A stretch of DNA of 64,000 nt from Rhodoferax sp. (GCF_012927445.1 NZ_JABBPD010000004.1:717039-781038), one strand, 5' to 3'; counted from the stretch's first letter, positions 8,483 to 17,368 are shown. Notes: a model not told the origin generated them from the letters alone. Translations and numbers: made by a program.

Positions 8483-9832
8483 TTAACGCTTGTGCTGAGC
8501 AAGCCACTCTTCCAGATAATGAATATTGGTTCCGCCCGCCATGAATTTCGCGTCCACCAGCAATTCCCGGTGAAGCGCAATGTTGGTGTTGATGCCTTCG
8601 ACCACGGTTTCACCCAGGGCCGTGCGCATTCGGGCCAAAGCCTGCTCACGCGTGTCGCCATGAACAATGATTTTCCCGATCATCGAGTCGTAATTTGGCG
8701 GAACAAAGTAGTTGGTATAAATGTGCGAGTCCACACGCACCCCTGGCCCGCCCGGCGCGTGCCACATCGTGACACGACCCGGCGACGGAATGAATTTGTA
8801 CGGATCTTCAGCATTCACACGGCATTCGATGGCATGGCCACGAATCTCGATCTGACGTTGTGTGAACGGCAGCTTTTCGCCCGCCGCCACCATGATTTGG
8901 GTCTTGACAATATCAACCCCGGTGATCATTTCCGTTACCGGGTGCTCCACCTGCACGCGGGTATTCATCTCGATGAAGTAGAACTCGCCATCCTCATACA
9001 GAAACTCGAACGTCCCGGCGCCACGGTAATTAATTTTCTTGCAGGCGGCGACACAACGCTCCCCCACCCGCTCAATCAGCTTGCGAGGAATACCCGGTGC
9101 GGGCGCTTCTTCCAGAATTTTCTGGTGCCGCCGTTGCATCGAGCAATCGCGTTCACCGAGGTAAACCACGTTCTTGAACTTGTCGGCCAGAATCTGGATT
9201 TCAATGTGGCGCGGGTTCTGGAGAAACTTCTCCAGGTACACCGCCGGGTTGCCAAACGCAGCACCAGCTTCGGCCTTGGTCATCGCCACGGCATTGATCA
9301 AGGCCGCCTCGGTATGCACGACGCGCATGCCACGTCCGCCGCCACCGCCCGCCGCCTTGATGATGACCGGATAGCCCACCGCCTTGGCAATCCGGCGAAT
9401 TTGCACCGGGTCATCCGGCAGCTCGCCTTCCGAGCCCGGCACGCAGGGAACCCCCGCCTTGATCATCGCCTGCTTGGCCGACACCTTGTCGCCCATGATG
9501 CGAATCGATTCGGGCGTGGGGCCAATGAACTGGAACCCGCTTTTCTCGACCCGCTCGGCAAAGTCGGCGTTTTCACTTAAAAAGCCATAGCCGGGGTGAA
9601 TCGCTTCAGCATCTGTTACTTCAGCCGCCGAAATAATGGCGGGCATATTCAGATAACTCAGGCCCGATTGAGCGGGCCCGATGCACACGGCCTCCTCGGC
9701 CAGTTTGACGTATTTGGCATCGCGATCGGCCTCGGAATAGACCATGACAGCCTTGATACCGAGTTCGCGACAGGCTCGTTGAATTCTGAGGGCGATTTCG
9801 CCCCGATTGGCAACCAGGATTTTCTTGAACAT
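8483..9832 (-). CDS. accC: Acetyl-CoA carboxylase, biotin carboxylase subunit
   Basis: Carboxylates biotin on AccB using ATP and bicarbonate, the first half-reaction of acetyl-CoA carboxylase in fatty-acid synthesis. The 449-residue protein has the N-terminal [19 protein letters not shown] signature, the ATP-grasp glycine loop [15 protein letters not shown], and the catalytic stretch [13 protein letters not shown]. It sits 18 nt downstream of accB on the minus strand, the usual accBC arrangement. Confidence 0.97.
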   Translation of the reverse strand: MFKKILVANRGEIALRIQRACRELGIKAVMVYSEADRDAKYVKLAEEAVCIGPAQSGLSYLNMPAIISAAEVTDAEAIHPGYGFLSENADFAERVEKSGFQFIGPTPESIRIMGDKVSAKQAMIKAGVPCVPGSEGELPDDPVQIRRIAKAVGYPVIIKAAGGGGGRGMRVVHTEAALINAVAMTKAEAGAAFGNPAVYLEKFLQNPRHIEIQILADKFKNVVYLGERDCSMQRRHQKILEEAPAPGIPRKLIERVGERCVAACKKINYRGAGTFEFLYEDGEFYFIEMNTRVQVEHPVTEMITGVDIVKTQIMVAAGEKLPFTQRQIEIRGHAIECRVNAEDPYKFIPSPGRVTMWHAPGGPGVRVDSHIYTNYFVPPNYDSMIGKIIVHGDTREQALARMRTALGETVVEGINTNIALHRELLVDAKFMAGGTNIHYLEEWLAQHKR

Positions 9833-9850
9833 GGGAATTGCGGGGTTACA

Positions 9851-10309
9851 TCACTCAATCACGAACAGAGGCTGTCCGTATTCAACGGCTTGGCCGTTTT
9901 CACAAAGGATCTGCGTCACGGTTCCTGATTTATCAGCTTCGATTTCATTGAGGATCTTCATGGCTTCAATGATGCAAACCGTCTCGCCTTCCTTGATGGA
10001 GTCCCCAACTTCAACAAAGACCTTGGCGCCAGGAGAGGCGGAACGATAAAACGTACCGACCATCGGCGACTTGACGGTATGCAGGGCAACCGCCGGCACT
10101 GCGGCAGCAGCAGGCTCCACACTGGCGACGACGGCAGCCGTCGTCGCCGCAGGCATCATCATCATGCCGACTGGCGGCGCGTACTGCTGGGCCACCGCAC
10201 CGCCGCCCTTGACGATACGAACCTTGCCTTCTGCTTCTGTGATTTCCAGTTCCGAGACATTTGATTCCGACACCAGGTCAATCAGCGTTTTCAGTTTTCT
10301 TAGGTCCAT
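9851..10309 (-). CDS. accB: Biotin carboxyl carrier protein of acetyl-CoA carboxylase
   Basis: 152 residues. The N-terminal alpha-helical segment ([23 protein letters not shown]) is typical of AccB. A flexible Ala/Pro-rich linker follows, then the C-terminal biotinyl domain with the biotin-accepting lysine in [15 protein letters not shown] start at the ATG at 10309, which has a GGAGA RBS seven bases upstream; a longer frame adds seven residues foreign to the family. The 10310-10478 gap should hold the accBC promoter, but no clear -35/-10 pair was found. Confidence 0.96.
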   Translation of the reverse strand: MDLRKLKTLIDLVSESNVSELEITEAEGKVRIVKGGGAVAQQYAPPVGMMMMPAATTAAVVASVEPAAAAVPAVALHTVKSPMVGTFYRSASPGAKVFVEVGDSIKEGETVCIIEAMKILNEIEADKSGTVTQILCENGQAVEYGQPLFVIE

Positions 10310-10478
10310 GAGGTCTCCAACGAATTTCAAGTAATGGCTGGCGAATTTACCTTAAATTCCTACTAAATACAGCCATCTTCTTTTATTTTACAGAATATCA
10401 ACACCCGCCAGAAGGAGCGCCACGCGCCTTGCTCACACAAAAGGCGCCTGACCGACCTCTACTCACGGCAATTCAGTC

Positions 10479-11045
10479 TTATTTTAATAAGGCCCATGCA
10501 CGCAAATCGTCGGGTGTAACTTTGCCCATTTTACGATGCGCCACCAACCCATCGGATCCCAGCACCACCGTGAACGGCAAACCGCCACTCAGATTGCCGA
10601 GCGATCGGCTGAGTTCGATCCCGGGCATGCCAGCCATGGCCACCGGAAAAGTCACCGGCGTGTTGGCCAGAAAGTGCCTGACCGGCTCCAGCTGGTCCAC
10701 CGCCAAACCCAGAACTTGCCAGCCTTTGGCTGAATTTTCTTGATAAAAACGGCTTAATAAAGGAAGTTCTTCCACACAGGGCGGACACCAGGTCGCCCAA
10801 AAATTCAATAGCACGGGTTTGCCGCGCAGTGCGGCCATCCGCAGCAGGCGGCCATCGGGGCTTGCGAATTCCAGCGGCCAAAGCTCGGATTCGGCGGTCG
10901 GCGACATGGCTTGCGGCTGGTATTTCCGCCAGCCCAGGCCAATACCACCCAATGCCGCAGCGCCGGCCACGGCGCCGATCAGCCAGCGGCGGCGCGTGCG
11001 TGCTGCGTTTTCGGCGGGGTCAGGGGAAGAAATTGGTTCAGTCAT
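10479..11045 (-). CDS. TlpA/ResA-like thioredoxin-fold protein
   Basis: 188 residues with an N-terminal membrane anchor (RRRWLIGAVAGAAALGGIGLGW, residues about 18-39) and a periplasmic thioredoxin fold. The redox motif WCPPC sits in LLNFWATWCPPCVEELPLL, as in TlpA, ResA and CcmG reductases of exported proteins or cytochrome c thiols. The charge pattern (RTRRRW before the anchor) suggests N-in topology. The start overlaps the stop of the upstream gene by 4 nt (ATGA), so the two are likely coupled. The specific partner is unknown. Confidence 0.87.
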   Translation of the reverse strand: MTEPISSPDPAENAARTRRRWLIGAVAGAAALGGIGLGWRKYQPQAMSPTAESELWPLEFASPDGRLLRMAALRGKPVLLNFWATWCPPCVEELPLLSRFYQENSAKGWQVLGLAVDQLEPVRHFLANTPVTFPVAMAGMPGIELSRSLGNLSGGLPFTVVLGSDGLVAHRKMGKVTPDDLRAWALLK

Positions 11046-11635
11046 GACTGCGGATCATGCAACAAACGGCGGACCGCCACCAGATCGCCGCGGGGAGTGC
11101 GTCCTTTGACGTCGGGTTTGAGCGCGCCACGCACGTCATCGAGGTCGTAAATCAGCAAATGAACGCCCACCTCTTCGTTCAAATCAGCGCAAAAAGCATG
11201 TACGCTCAGCGCCTCCACCGAGTCCCCATTGAACCCGGTGACCGTGCGCGGCACGTAATCGACCTGATGATCAATCAGCGCGATCTCAGCCGATTTGCAG
11301 TCATCGCAAAACAACTGGAGGTAGATATCCGTCAAGCGCGTTGCGGTGCCATGCCAGACGGCGCCACCCAAGTGGGGCCGAAACGCTGCCATGCGCTCCA
11401 TCCAGACCACGGCAAGACGGCGCAATGCCAGCAGCTCGCCCGGCTGCGTCTCGGCGCAGAAAAGCGCGATGTATTCCACAACCGCGTCTTCGATCTCGTC
11501 ATTACCAGGCAAGGCGGTGCGCCCCGGCAAACCGAGTTGCTTGACCGCGCGCCGCTTGGCCGGGCCGTATTCCTGCCCATCCTCCACCACCATGCGGGCC
11601 GCGACTGCAGAAATTTCTGATTTCAGGGTATCCAT
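11042..11635 (-). CDS. Conserved-looking protein of unknown function
   Basis: 197 residues starting at the ATG at 11635 (MDTLKSEISAVAARMVVEDG). It looks alpha-helical at the N-terminus, then mixed (AALRPHL-like and YLQLFCDDCKSAEIALIDHQVDYVPR stretches). No signal peptide, membrane segment or nucleotide-binding motif is visible. It is translationally coupled to the TlpA-like gene and is divergent from mpl, with 55 nt between starts. Codon use looks like that of the neighbours. I do not recognise the family; a nucleotidyltransferase-like fold is a guess I would not defend. Confidence 0.6.
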   Translation of the reverse strand: MDTLKSEISAVAARMVVEDGQEYGPAKRRAVKQLGLPGRTALPGNDEIEDAVVEYIALFCAETQPGELLALRRLAVVWMERMAAFRPHLGGAVWHGTATRLTDIYLQLFCDDCKSAEIALIDHQVDYVPRTVTGFNGDSVEALSVHAFCADLNEEVGVHLLIYDLDDVRGALKPDVKGRTPRGDLVAVRRLLHDPQS

Positions 11636-11690
11636 AAGTCGCCATTTTGCCCGCGTTTTGAGCCCGACCACGCCAGCCTAAAATCCATGC

Positions 11691-13175
11691 ATGCACATTC
11701 ATATTCTTGGTATTTGCGGTACTTTCATGGGGGGCCTGGCCGCACTGGCACGGGAAGCCGGCCATCAAGTCACCGGCTGCGACACCGGCGTCTACCCGCC
11801 CATGAGCGACCAGCTGCGCGCGCTCGGCATTGAACTGATGGAAGGTTTTGGCGCCGACCAGCTGGCGCTCCAGCCGGACATGTTTGTGGTGGGCAACGTG
11901 GTCAGTCGCGCCCACCTCAGCGATGGCACGCCGAAATTTCCCCTGATGGAAGCCATTTTGGACGCTGGCCTGCCCTACACCAGCGGCCCGCAATGGCTGG
12001 CGGAGCATGTGCTGCAGGGCCGGCATGTCATCGCCATCGCGGGCACGCATGGCAAAACGACCACCACCGCCATGACCGCCTGGATCCTGGAACACGCCGG
12101 TCTGCAACCCGGGTTTTTGGTGGGCGGCGTGCCGATGAACTTTGAAGTTTCGGCGCGACTGGGTGGCGGCAAGGCCAAACGCAGTGCAAGGCCGCCCCAA
12201 GCAAGTTCAGCCCCTTTGGGAGGCAGCGCAGCACACGCAGTGGCAAGCGTGGGGGCTTGTTTCGTCATTGAAGCCGACGAATACGACACCGCTTTTTTCG
12301 ATAAACGCAGCAAGTTTGTGCACTATCGCCCGCGCACGGCCGTGCTCAACAACCTGGAATTCGACCACGCCGACATCTTTGATGATCTGGCGGCGATCGA
12401 GCGCCAGTTTCATCACCTGGTGCGCACCGTGCCGGGCACGGGGCCGCATGGCTCGGGCCGGGTGATCGTCAACGGGCTGGAGGAAAGTCTCGCGCGGGTC
12501 TTGCACACGGGCTGCTGGAGTGAAGTGCGCAGCTTTGGCACGGCAGTGAGTGACTTCACCGCCGACGGCGAACCGCATGACTTTGACGTGCTGTACCAGG
12601 GCCAGAGCGTGGGCCGCGTCACCTGGGCACTGACCGGCGTGCACAACCAGCTCAATGCGTTGGCGGCCATCGCCGCCGCGCAACACGTCGGCGTGTCACC
12701 GGCAGTCGCCGCCACCGCCTTGGCCCACTTTGAAAATGTGAAACGGCGCATGGAAGTGCGCGGCACGGTGCAAAGAGCCGGCGGCAGCATCACCGTTTAC
12801 GACGACTTTGCCCACCACCCGACCGCCATCCGCACCACGGTGGACGGACTGAAGCGGCGCATCGGACCGGGCGAGCGCATCCTGGCGGTGTTTGAGCCGC
12901 GTTCGAACACCATGAAGCTCGGTGCGATGAAAGCCCAGTTGCCCTGGAGCCTGGCGCAGACCGACCTGGCGTTTTGCCACAGCGGCGGGCTGGGTTGGGA
13001 CGCCCGTGACGCGCTGGCGCCGATGGGCGAGCGGGCGCATGTGGTCGACAACATTGATGGGCTGGTGGCGCTGGTCGCGGCCAATGCCCGGCCGGGCGAT
13101 CACATCGTGTGCATGAGCAACGGCGGCTTTGGTGGCATCCACCTCAAGCTGCTGCAGGCGCTACAAAATAAATAG
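11691..13175 (+). CDS. mpl: UDP-N-acetylmuramate:L-Ala-gamma-D-Glu-meso-DAP ligase
   Basis: Recycles the tripeptide released from old murein by joining it to UDP-MurNAc in the cytoplasm. The first residues MHIHILGICGTFMGGLAALA distinguish Mpl from MurC. The Mur-ligase P-loop is [16 protein letters not shown], and EADEYDTAFFDKRSKFVHYRPR and NNLEFDHADIFDD are Mpl hallmarks. It is 494 residues, longer than the usual 450-460, because about 27 residues are inserted after SARLG (encoded at about 12170-12256), where a repeat sequence is read in frame. The C-terminal residues and stop come from a second repeat. Functionally it pairs with ampD at the left end. Confidence 0.94.
   Translation: MHIHILGICGTFMGGLAALAREAGHQVTGCDTGVYPPMSDQLRALGIELMEGFGADQLALQPDMFVVGNVVSRAHLSDGTPKFPLMEAILDAGLPYTSGPQWLAEHVLQGRHVIAIAGTHGKTTTTAMTAWILEHAGLQPGFLVGGVPMNFEVSARLGGGKAKRSARPPQASSAPLGGSAAHAVASVGACFVIEADEYDTAFFDKRSKFVHYRPRTAVLNNLEFDHADIFDDLAAIERQFHHLVRTVPGTGPHGSGRVIVNGLEESLARVLHTGCWSEVRSFGTAVSDFTADGEPHDFDVLYQGQSVGRVTWALTGVHNQLNALAAIAAAQHVGVSPAVAATALAHFENVKRRMEVRGTVQRAGGSITVYDDFAHHPTAIRTTVDGLKRRIGPGERILAVFEPRSNTMKLGAMKAQLPWSLAQTDLAFCHSGGLGWDARDALAPMGERAHVVDNIDGLVALVAANARPGDHIVCMSNGGFGGIHLKLLQALQNK
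12186..12256 (+). repeat. GC-rich dispersed-type repeat inserted in frame in mpl
   Basis: The stretch with GGCCGCCCCAAGCAAG, CCCTTTGGGAGGCAGCG and GGCAAGCGTGGGGGC resembles a repeat I recall between genes in Comamonadaceae. It is translated as part of an extra loop (RPPQASSAPLGG, AHAVASVGA) absent from ordinary Mpl. Only this copy is in the window. Confidence 0.55.
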
Positions 13176-13215
13176 CTGCTTTCGCAATAGACACGGGGGC
13201 TAGAGGCCTAAAACC
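13160..13215 (+). repeat. Core-genome repeat, copy 1 (mpl 3' end)
   Basis: Runs from GCTACAAAATAAATAGCTGC to GGGGGCTAGAGGCC plus an A-rich tail. It supplies the last Mpl codons (LQNK) and the TAG stop, then fills most of the 56-nt gap to the convergent aroG. It is the clearest plus-orientation copy of the family. Confidence 0.75.
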
Positions 13216-13231
13216 TCTGAACCCCGGACCT

Positions 13232-14371
13232 TTAGCGGGCGCGCCGGGCCTTGACGGCCTGTGACAACACCTCCAGCGACTCGATCGAGTCATCCCAACC
13301 CAGGCAGGCATCGGTGATGCTCCGGCCATATTCCAGCTTGGCGGCATCGTCTTTGCCCGGCGTGAACTTCTGGGCGCCGGCCTGCAAATGGCTTTCCACC
13401 ATCACGCCGAATACGCTGGTAGAACCACTCGCAATTTGCGCCGCGATGTCACGCGCCACATCCAGCTGCTTCTCAAACTGTTTGCTGCTGTTGGCGTGAC
13501 TGCAGTCCACCATCAGGGTGGCGGGCAGCTTGGCTTTTTCCAGGTCTTTGCAGGCCGCGGCGACGCTGGCGGCGTCATAGTTGGGCGCCTTGCCTCCGCG
13601 CAGGATGACGTGGCAGTCCGGGTTGCCATGGGTCTGCACAATCGCCACCTGGCCATTTTTGTGTACCGATAGAAAGTGGTGCCCACCACCAGCGGCCTGA
13701 ATGGCATCGGTGGCGATTTTGATATTGCCGTCGGTGCCATTCTTGAAGCCAATCGGCGCCGACAGGCCTGACGCCAGTTCGCGGTGCACCTGGCTCTCGG
13801 TGGTGCGCGCGCCAATGGCGCCCCAGGCGATCAGATCACCCAGGTACTGGGGAGAAATCACGTCCAGGAATTCGCTGCCGGCCGGCAGACCCAGGCGGTT
13901 GATTTCAATCAGCAGCTGGCGCGCAATGCGCAGGCCTTCGTCGATGCGGAAGGTTTCATCCAGGTACGGATCGTTGATCAGGCCTTTCCAGCCGACGGTG
14001 GTGCGGGGTTTCTCGAAATACACGCGCATCACGATTTCCAGTGTGTCCGCGTATTTCTCGCGCTGCACCTTGAGCTGGCGCGCATAGTCGAGTGCCGCAA
14101 CCGGATCGTGGATCGAGCACGGCCCAATCACGACCAGCAAGCGATCCTCCTTGCCCCGCATGATGTCGTGGATGTGGTGGCGGGTGCTGTTAATCAGCGA
14201 CTCAATGGGGGTGCCGCTGATCGGGAAGAAACGGATTAAATGCTCGGGAGGTGGCAACACTGTGATGTCCTTGATGCGTGCGTCGTCGGTCTTGCTGGTA
14301 CGGTCAATGGGGAGGGCGACGGGCTTCGCATACCAGGCATCGGTACCGGCAACAGTGGCTTTGGCATTCAT
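13232..14371 (-). CDS. aroG: 3-deoxy-7-phosphoheptulonate (DAHP) synthase, AroG type
   Basis: Condenses phosphoenolpyruvate and erythrose 4-phosphate, the first step to aromatic amino acids. The 379-residue class I alpha enzyme shows VVIGPCSIHDPVAALDYA, MRVYFEKPRTTVGWKGLINDP, GARTTESQVHRELASGLS, GFKNGTDGNIKIA and MVDCSHANSSK, all AroF/G/H signatures. The N-terminal extension (DARIKDITVLPPPEHL) is of the kind that forms the feedback site, but which amino acid inhibits it cannot be read from sequence alone. An aromatic leader peptide and terminator immediately upstream imply attenuation. The start ATG has a GGAG RBS. Confidence 0.95.
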   Translation of the reverse strand: MNAKATVAGTDAWYAKPVALPIDRTSKTDDARIKDITVLPPPEHLIRFFPISGTPIESLINSTRHHIHDIMRGKEDRLLVVIGPCSIHDPVAALDYARQLKVQREKYADTLEIVMRVYFEKPRTTVGWKGLINDPYLDETFRIDEGLRIARQLLIEINRLGLPAGSEFLDVISPQYLGDLIAWGAIGARTTESQVHRELASGLSAPIGFKNGTDGNIKIATDAIQAAGGGHHFLSVHKNGQVAIVQTHGNPDCHVILRGGKAPNYDAASVAAACKDLEKAKLPATLMVDCSHANSSKQFEKQLDVARDIAAQIASGSTSVFGVMVESHLQAGAQKFTPGKDDAAKLEYGRSITDACLGWDDSIESLEVLSQAVKARRAR

Positions 14372-14412
14372 GGTGAGGCTCCTAAGTCAATCAAGTAAAG
14401 TCAAAAAGACAT

Positions 14413-14443
14413 AAAAAAACCGCCGGGGGTGCCGGCGGTTTTT
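14413..14443 (-). terminator. Attenuator hairpin before aroG
   Basis: On the minus strand CCGCCGG and its complement CCGGCGG (plus coordinates 14420-14426 and 14432-14438) form a GC stem flanked by A/T pairs with a 5-nt loop, followed by seven T. It lies before the aroG start codon, so it must act as a regulated terminator. Its upstream arm can alternatively pair with 14486-14492 inside the leader-peptide gene. Confidence 0.88.
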
Positions 14444-14473
14444 GGAAGATCAGGACGTTTTCTTTAGGTACGT

Positions 14474-14542
14474 TCAGAACTCTCTACCGCCGACAGCGCT
14501 TGAGAACCAAAAGTAGCCAAAGTAAAAACGGGCTGAATTCAT
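14474..14542 (-). CDS. Aromatic-rich leader peptide of aroG
   Basis: A 22-codon frame begins MNSAR and continues FYFGYFWF, giving 5 Phe, 2 Tyr and 1 Trp in all, then SSAVGGREF and TGA. It sits about 30 nt before a perfect intrinsic terminator and upstream of DAHP synthase. In a classic attenuation scheme, a ribosome stalled at the Phe/Tyr/Trp codons leaves CGGCGGT (14486-14492) free to pair with the first terminator arm, allowing transcription of aroG. With charged tRNAs plentiful the ribosome would reach the stop and the terminator would form. The start ATG has an AT-rich upstream stretch and no strong RBS. Confidence 0.85.
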   Translation of the reverse strand: MNSARFYFGYFWFSSAVGGREF

Positions 14543-14589
14543 AAAGTTAAATGTAGCATAGTCAGCAGCGGCCATCCCAGATCCGCGGC

Positions 14590-14608
14590 TTGCGGGTCGA
14601 GCCCGCAA
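14590..14608 (-). other. Hairpin after tldD
   Basis: TTGCGGG/CCCGCAA form a perfect 7-bp stem with a 5-nt loop just after the tldD stop on the minus strand. There is no T-run, so it may be an mRNA-stabilising or factor-dependent 3' end. The rest of 14543-14617 shows no other feature; no clear promoter for the aroG leader was recognised. Confidence 0.45.
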
Positions 14609-14617
14609 CGACTTAGC

Positions 14618-16078
14618 CTAGGCCGTACCGCCCACCGTCAAGCCGTCAATCCGCAGGGTGGGCTGCCCCACGCCGACCGGCACACTCTGGCCTTCTTTGC
14701 CGCAGGTACCGACGCCGCTGTCGAGTTTCATGTCGTTGCCGATCATGCTGACGCGTTTCAGGCACTCCGGTCCGCTGCCCACAATGGTGGCGCCCTTCAC
14801 CGGGTACAAAATCTTGCCGTTTTCCACCCAATACGCTTCGCTGGCGGAGAACACAAACTTGCCCGAGGTAATGTCCACCTGGCCGCCGCCGAAGTTGGTG
14901 GCGTACAGACCTTTTTTGATGCTGGCCACAATTTCTTCCGGCGATTTGTCGCCCGCCAGCATGTAGGTATTGGTCATGCGCGGCATCGGAATATGGGCGT
15001 AGCTCTCGCGTCGGCCATTGCCGGTGGGCTGGACGCCCATCAGGCGCGCGTTCATGGCGTCCTGGATATAGCCCTTCAGAATGCCATCTTCAATCAGGAC
15101 ATTGCGCTGGCTGGTGTTGCCTTCATCGTCCACATTGAGCGAACCGCGGCGGTCGGCCAGGGTGCCGTCATCCAGCACGGTGACGCCTTTGGCCGCCACC
15201 CGTTGACCAATGCGGCCGCTGAAAGCACTGGAGCCCTTGCGGTTGAAGTCGCCTTCCAGACCATGGCCAATGGCTTCGTGCAACAAAATACCGGGCCAGC
15301 CGGGGCCAAGCACCACGGTCATTTCACCGGCCGGCGCCGGGCGCGCCTCCAGATTGGTGAGCGCCGCCTTGACCGCCTCATCGACATATTGCTCGATGAT
15401 GGCGTCATCAAAATAAGCCAGGCCGAAACGACCGCCACCGCCGGCCGAGCCCATTTCACGCCGGCCCTTTTGTTCGGCGATCACGCTCACGCTCAGACGC
15501 ACCAACGGGCGCACATCGGCCGCCAGGGTGCCATCGGCACGCGCCACCATCACCACATCGTATTCACTGGCCAGCCCGGCCATGACCTGCGCCACGCGCG
15601 GGTCCTTGGTGCGGGCCAGTTGCTCCACCTTCTCCAGCAGTTTGACCTTGGCGGTGCTGTCCAGCGTCGCGATCGGGTCCAGCCCTTGGTACAAAGAGCG
15701 TGCTGACGCTATCTTTTTAGAAGCGGACTTCAACCGTCCCGCCTGGGCTACAGACGATATTGACCGCACCGTGCGCGCCGCATCCAGCAGCGAGGCCTCG
15801 GAGATGTCGTCCGAGTAGGCAAAGGCGGTTTTCTCCCCGCTGACGGCCCGCACGCCGACGCCCTGGTCAATGCTAAAGGAACCGGTTTTGACGATGCCTT
15901 CTTCCAGACTCCAGCCCTCGGAGCGGGTGTACTGAAAATACAGGTCAGCCTCGTCCACTTGGTGCGCCTTGATTTCATTCAGGGCGCGCGTCAGGTGGGA
16001 TTCATCCAGGCCAAACGGCGTGAGCAAGAGGGACTTGGCAACAGCCAAGCGTTCAAGGGTGGGTTCGCGAGAGATCAT
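14618..16078 (-). CDS. tldD: TldD metalloprotease subunit
   Basis: TldD pairs with TldE/PmbA in a zinc protease that degrades unfolded peptides and matures some RiPPs; the partner gene is not in the window. The 486-residue length is typical. The metal-binding HExxxH motif is in ILLHEAIGHGLEGDFNRKGSSAF; GTLAADVRPLVRLSVSVIAEQKG and ASGGGGRFG-like SAGGGGRFG are also characteristic. The C-terminal domain contains PVKGATIVGSGPECLKRV. A linker near residues 105-125 (SASKKIASARS) is encoded by a copy of the core repeat read antisense. It lies 36 nt after rodA on the same strand. Confidence 0.94.
   Translation of the reverse strand: MISREPTLERLAVAKSLLLTPFGLDESHLTRALNEIKAHQVDEADLYFQYTRSEGWSLEEGIVKTGSFSIDQGVGVRAVSGEKTAFAYSDDISEASLLDAARTVRSISSVAQAGRLKSASKKIASARSLYQGLDPIATLDSTAKVKLLEKVEQLARTKDPRVAQVMAGLASEYDVVMVARADGTLAADVRPLVRLSVSVIAEQKGRREMGSAGGGGRFGLAYFDDAIIEQYVDEAVKAALTNLEARPAPAGEMTVVLGPGWPGILLHEAIGHGLEGDFNRKGSSAFSGRIGQRVAAKGVTVLDDGTLADRRGSLNVDDEGNTSQRNVLIEDGILKGYIQDAMNARLMGVQPTGNGRRESYAHIPMPRMTNTYMLAGDKSPEEIVASIKKGLYATNFGGGQVDITSGKFVFSASEAYWVENGKILYPVKGATIVGSGPECLKRVSMIGNDMKLDSGVGTCGKEGQSVPVGVGQPTLRIDGLTVGGTA
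15708..15762 (+). repeat. Core-genome repeat, copy 2 (antisense within tldD)
   Basis: A degenerate copy running from GCTATCTTTTTAGAAGC to GGGCTACAGACGATATTG. It is read on the complementary strand as part of a variable TldD linker. The match to the family is looser than for copies 1 and 5. Confidence 0.5.
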
Positions 16079-16114
16079 GGTTTTATTTTAGGCCTTATCA
16101 CCGTTCCGCCGGAC

Positions 16115-17269
16115 TCAGGACTGCACCAGCCGCTTCGACTTGGCGATCGACATCAAGATGCCCAGGCCCATGCCGAGCGTGACCATGGCGGTGCCGCCGT
16201 AGCTGATGAAAGGCAAGGGCACACCCACCACCGGCAAAATGCCGCTGACCATGCCCATATTGACAAACGCGTAGGTAAAAAAGATCAGCGTGATGCTGCC
16301 CGCCAGCAGGCGGGAGAACAGCGTGGGCGCCTCCAGCGCAATGGCCATGCCGCGCAGTACCAAAAAGATAAAGCCGGCAATCAGCAGCAGATTGCCAAAC
16401 AGGCCGAACTCCTCCGAAAAGGCGGCAAAAATAAAGTCGGTGGTGCGCTCGGGGATGAACTCCAGATGCGTCTGGGTGCCCTGCATGAAGCCCTTGCCCC
16501 AGAAGCCTCCCGAGCCAATGGCGATCATGCCCTGAATGATGTGAAAGCCCTTGCCCAGCGGGTCGCGCGACGGGTCCAGCAGCGTGCAGATGCGTTGCTG
16601 CTGGTAGTCGTGCAGCACCGGCCAGCGCACGCCGTCGGCACACAGCTGCGGCTCAAAGCCCACAATCAGCGCCACCCCGACCACGCCAATCAGCACCGGC
16701 GGCAACAGCCACTTCCAGGACAGCCCGGCAAAGAAAATAACCGACATGCCGGCCGACAGCACCAGAATCGCGGTCCCCAGGTCGGGCTGCCTGACGATCA
16801 AGCCAATCGGCACCAACAACAGCGCCCCGGCCACGGCAAAGTCCAGCGGCCGCAGTTGACCTTCGCGTTTTTGGAACCACCAGGCCAGCATCAGCGGCAT
16901 GGCGATCTTGAGGATTTCGCTGGGCTGGATGGTGACGCCGACGTTGAGCCAGCGGCGCGCCCCTTTTTTGGTGACACCAAACACCGCCACCGCAATCAGC
17001 AGCGTCACGCCCAGCACATACAGCGGCACCGCCAGCGCCATCAGCCGCTGCGGCGGAATCTGCGCCACCACGAACAGGATGAAACCGGCCAGCAGCATAT
17101 TGCGGCCATGGTCCGCAAACCGGGTGCCACTGTCAAAGCCGGAGGAATACATGGTGAGCATGCCGGCGCAGGCGAGCAGGAACACGGCAAACGCCAGCGG
17201 GCCGTCAAAGCCGCGAAACCAGGGAGTGATGCGACGCCAAAGCGGAGGGGTTTCAAATACGACTGCCAT
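16115..17269 (-). CDS. rodA: Rod-shape SEDS glycosyltransferase RodA
   Basis: Polytopic inner-membrane peptidoglycan polymerase of the elongasome. The 384-residue SEDS protein has about ten hydrophobic segments. Family marks include the conserved ARRWLNVGVTIQPSEILKIAMPL, the long extracellular loop DPLGKGFHIIQGMIAIGSGGFWGKGFMQGTQ, and EFIPERTTDFIFAAFSEEFGLFG; the WLNVG stretch separates RodA from FtsW. It is followed by tldD on the same strand. A second SEDS protein, FtsW, is at 56036-57292. It is divergent from the yqiA-like gene with 99 nt between starts. Confidence 0.93.
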   Translation of the reverse strand: MAVVFETPPLWRRITPWFRGFDGPLAFAVFLLACAGMLTMYSSGFDSGTRFADHGRNMLLAGFILFVVAQIPPQRLMALAVPLYVLGVTLLIAVAVFGVTKKGARRWLNVGVTIQPSEILKIAMPLMLAWWFQKREGQLRPLDFAVAGALLLVPIGLIVRQPDLGTAILVLSAGMSVIFFAGLSWKWLLPPVLIGVVGVALIVGFEPQLCADGVRWPVLHDYQQQRICTLLDPSRDPLGKGFHIIQGMIAIGSGGFWGKGFMQGTQTHLEFIPERTTDFIFAAFSEEFGLFGNLLLIAGFIFLVLRGMAIALEAPTLFSRLLAGSITLIFFTYAFVNMGMVSGILPVVGVPLPFISYGGTAMVTLGMGLGILMSIAKSKRLVQS

Positions 17270-17368
17270 GGGTTGCGATTATCGTCAATCGAAGGACGGC
17301 CCAGCACGCGCAGCACCGCCAAGGACTTCGGCCGTGCCCGGATTGGCGCGCCGCCTATCATCCGGTTC

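Noticed and set aside
10430..10500. Repeat copy at the tlpA 3' end
   Set aside because: TTATTTTAATAAGGCCCATGCACGC shares scattered bases but lacks the GGGCTAgAGGCC block.
15959..17368. A 672-residue open frame upstream of the yqiA-like gene
   Set aside because: It runs antisense to tldD and rodA and reads as Gln/His/Arg-rich sequence; only the part from 17369 has protein character.
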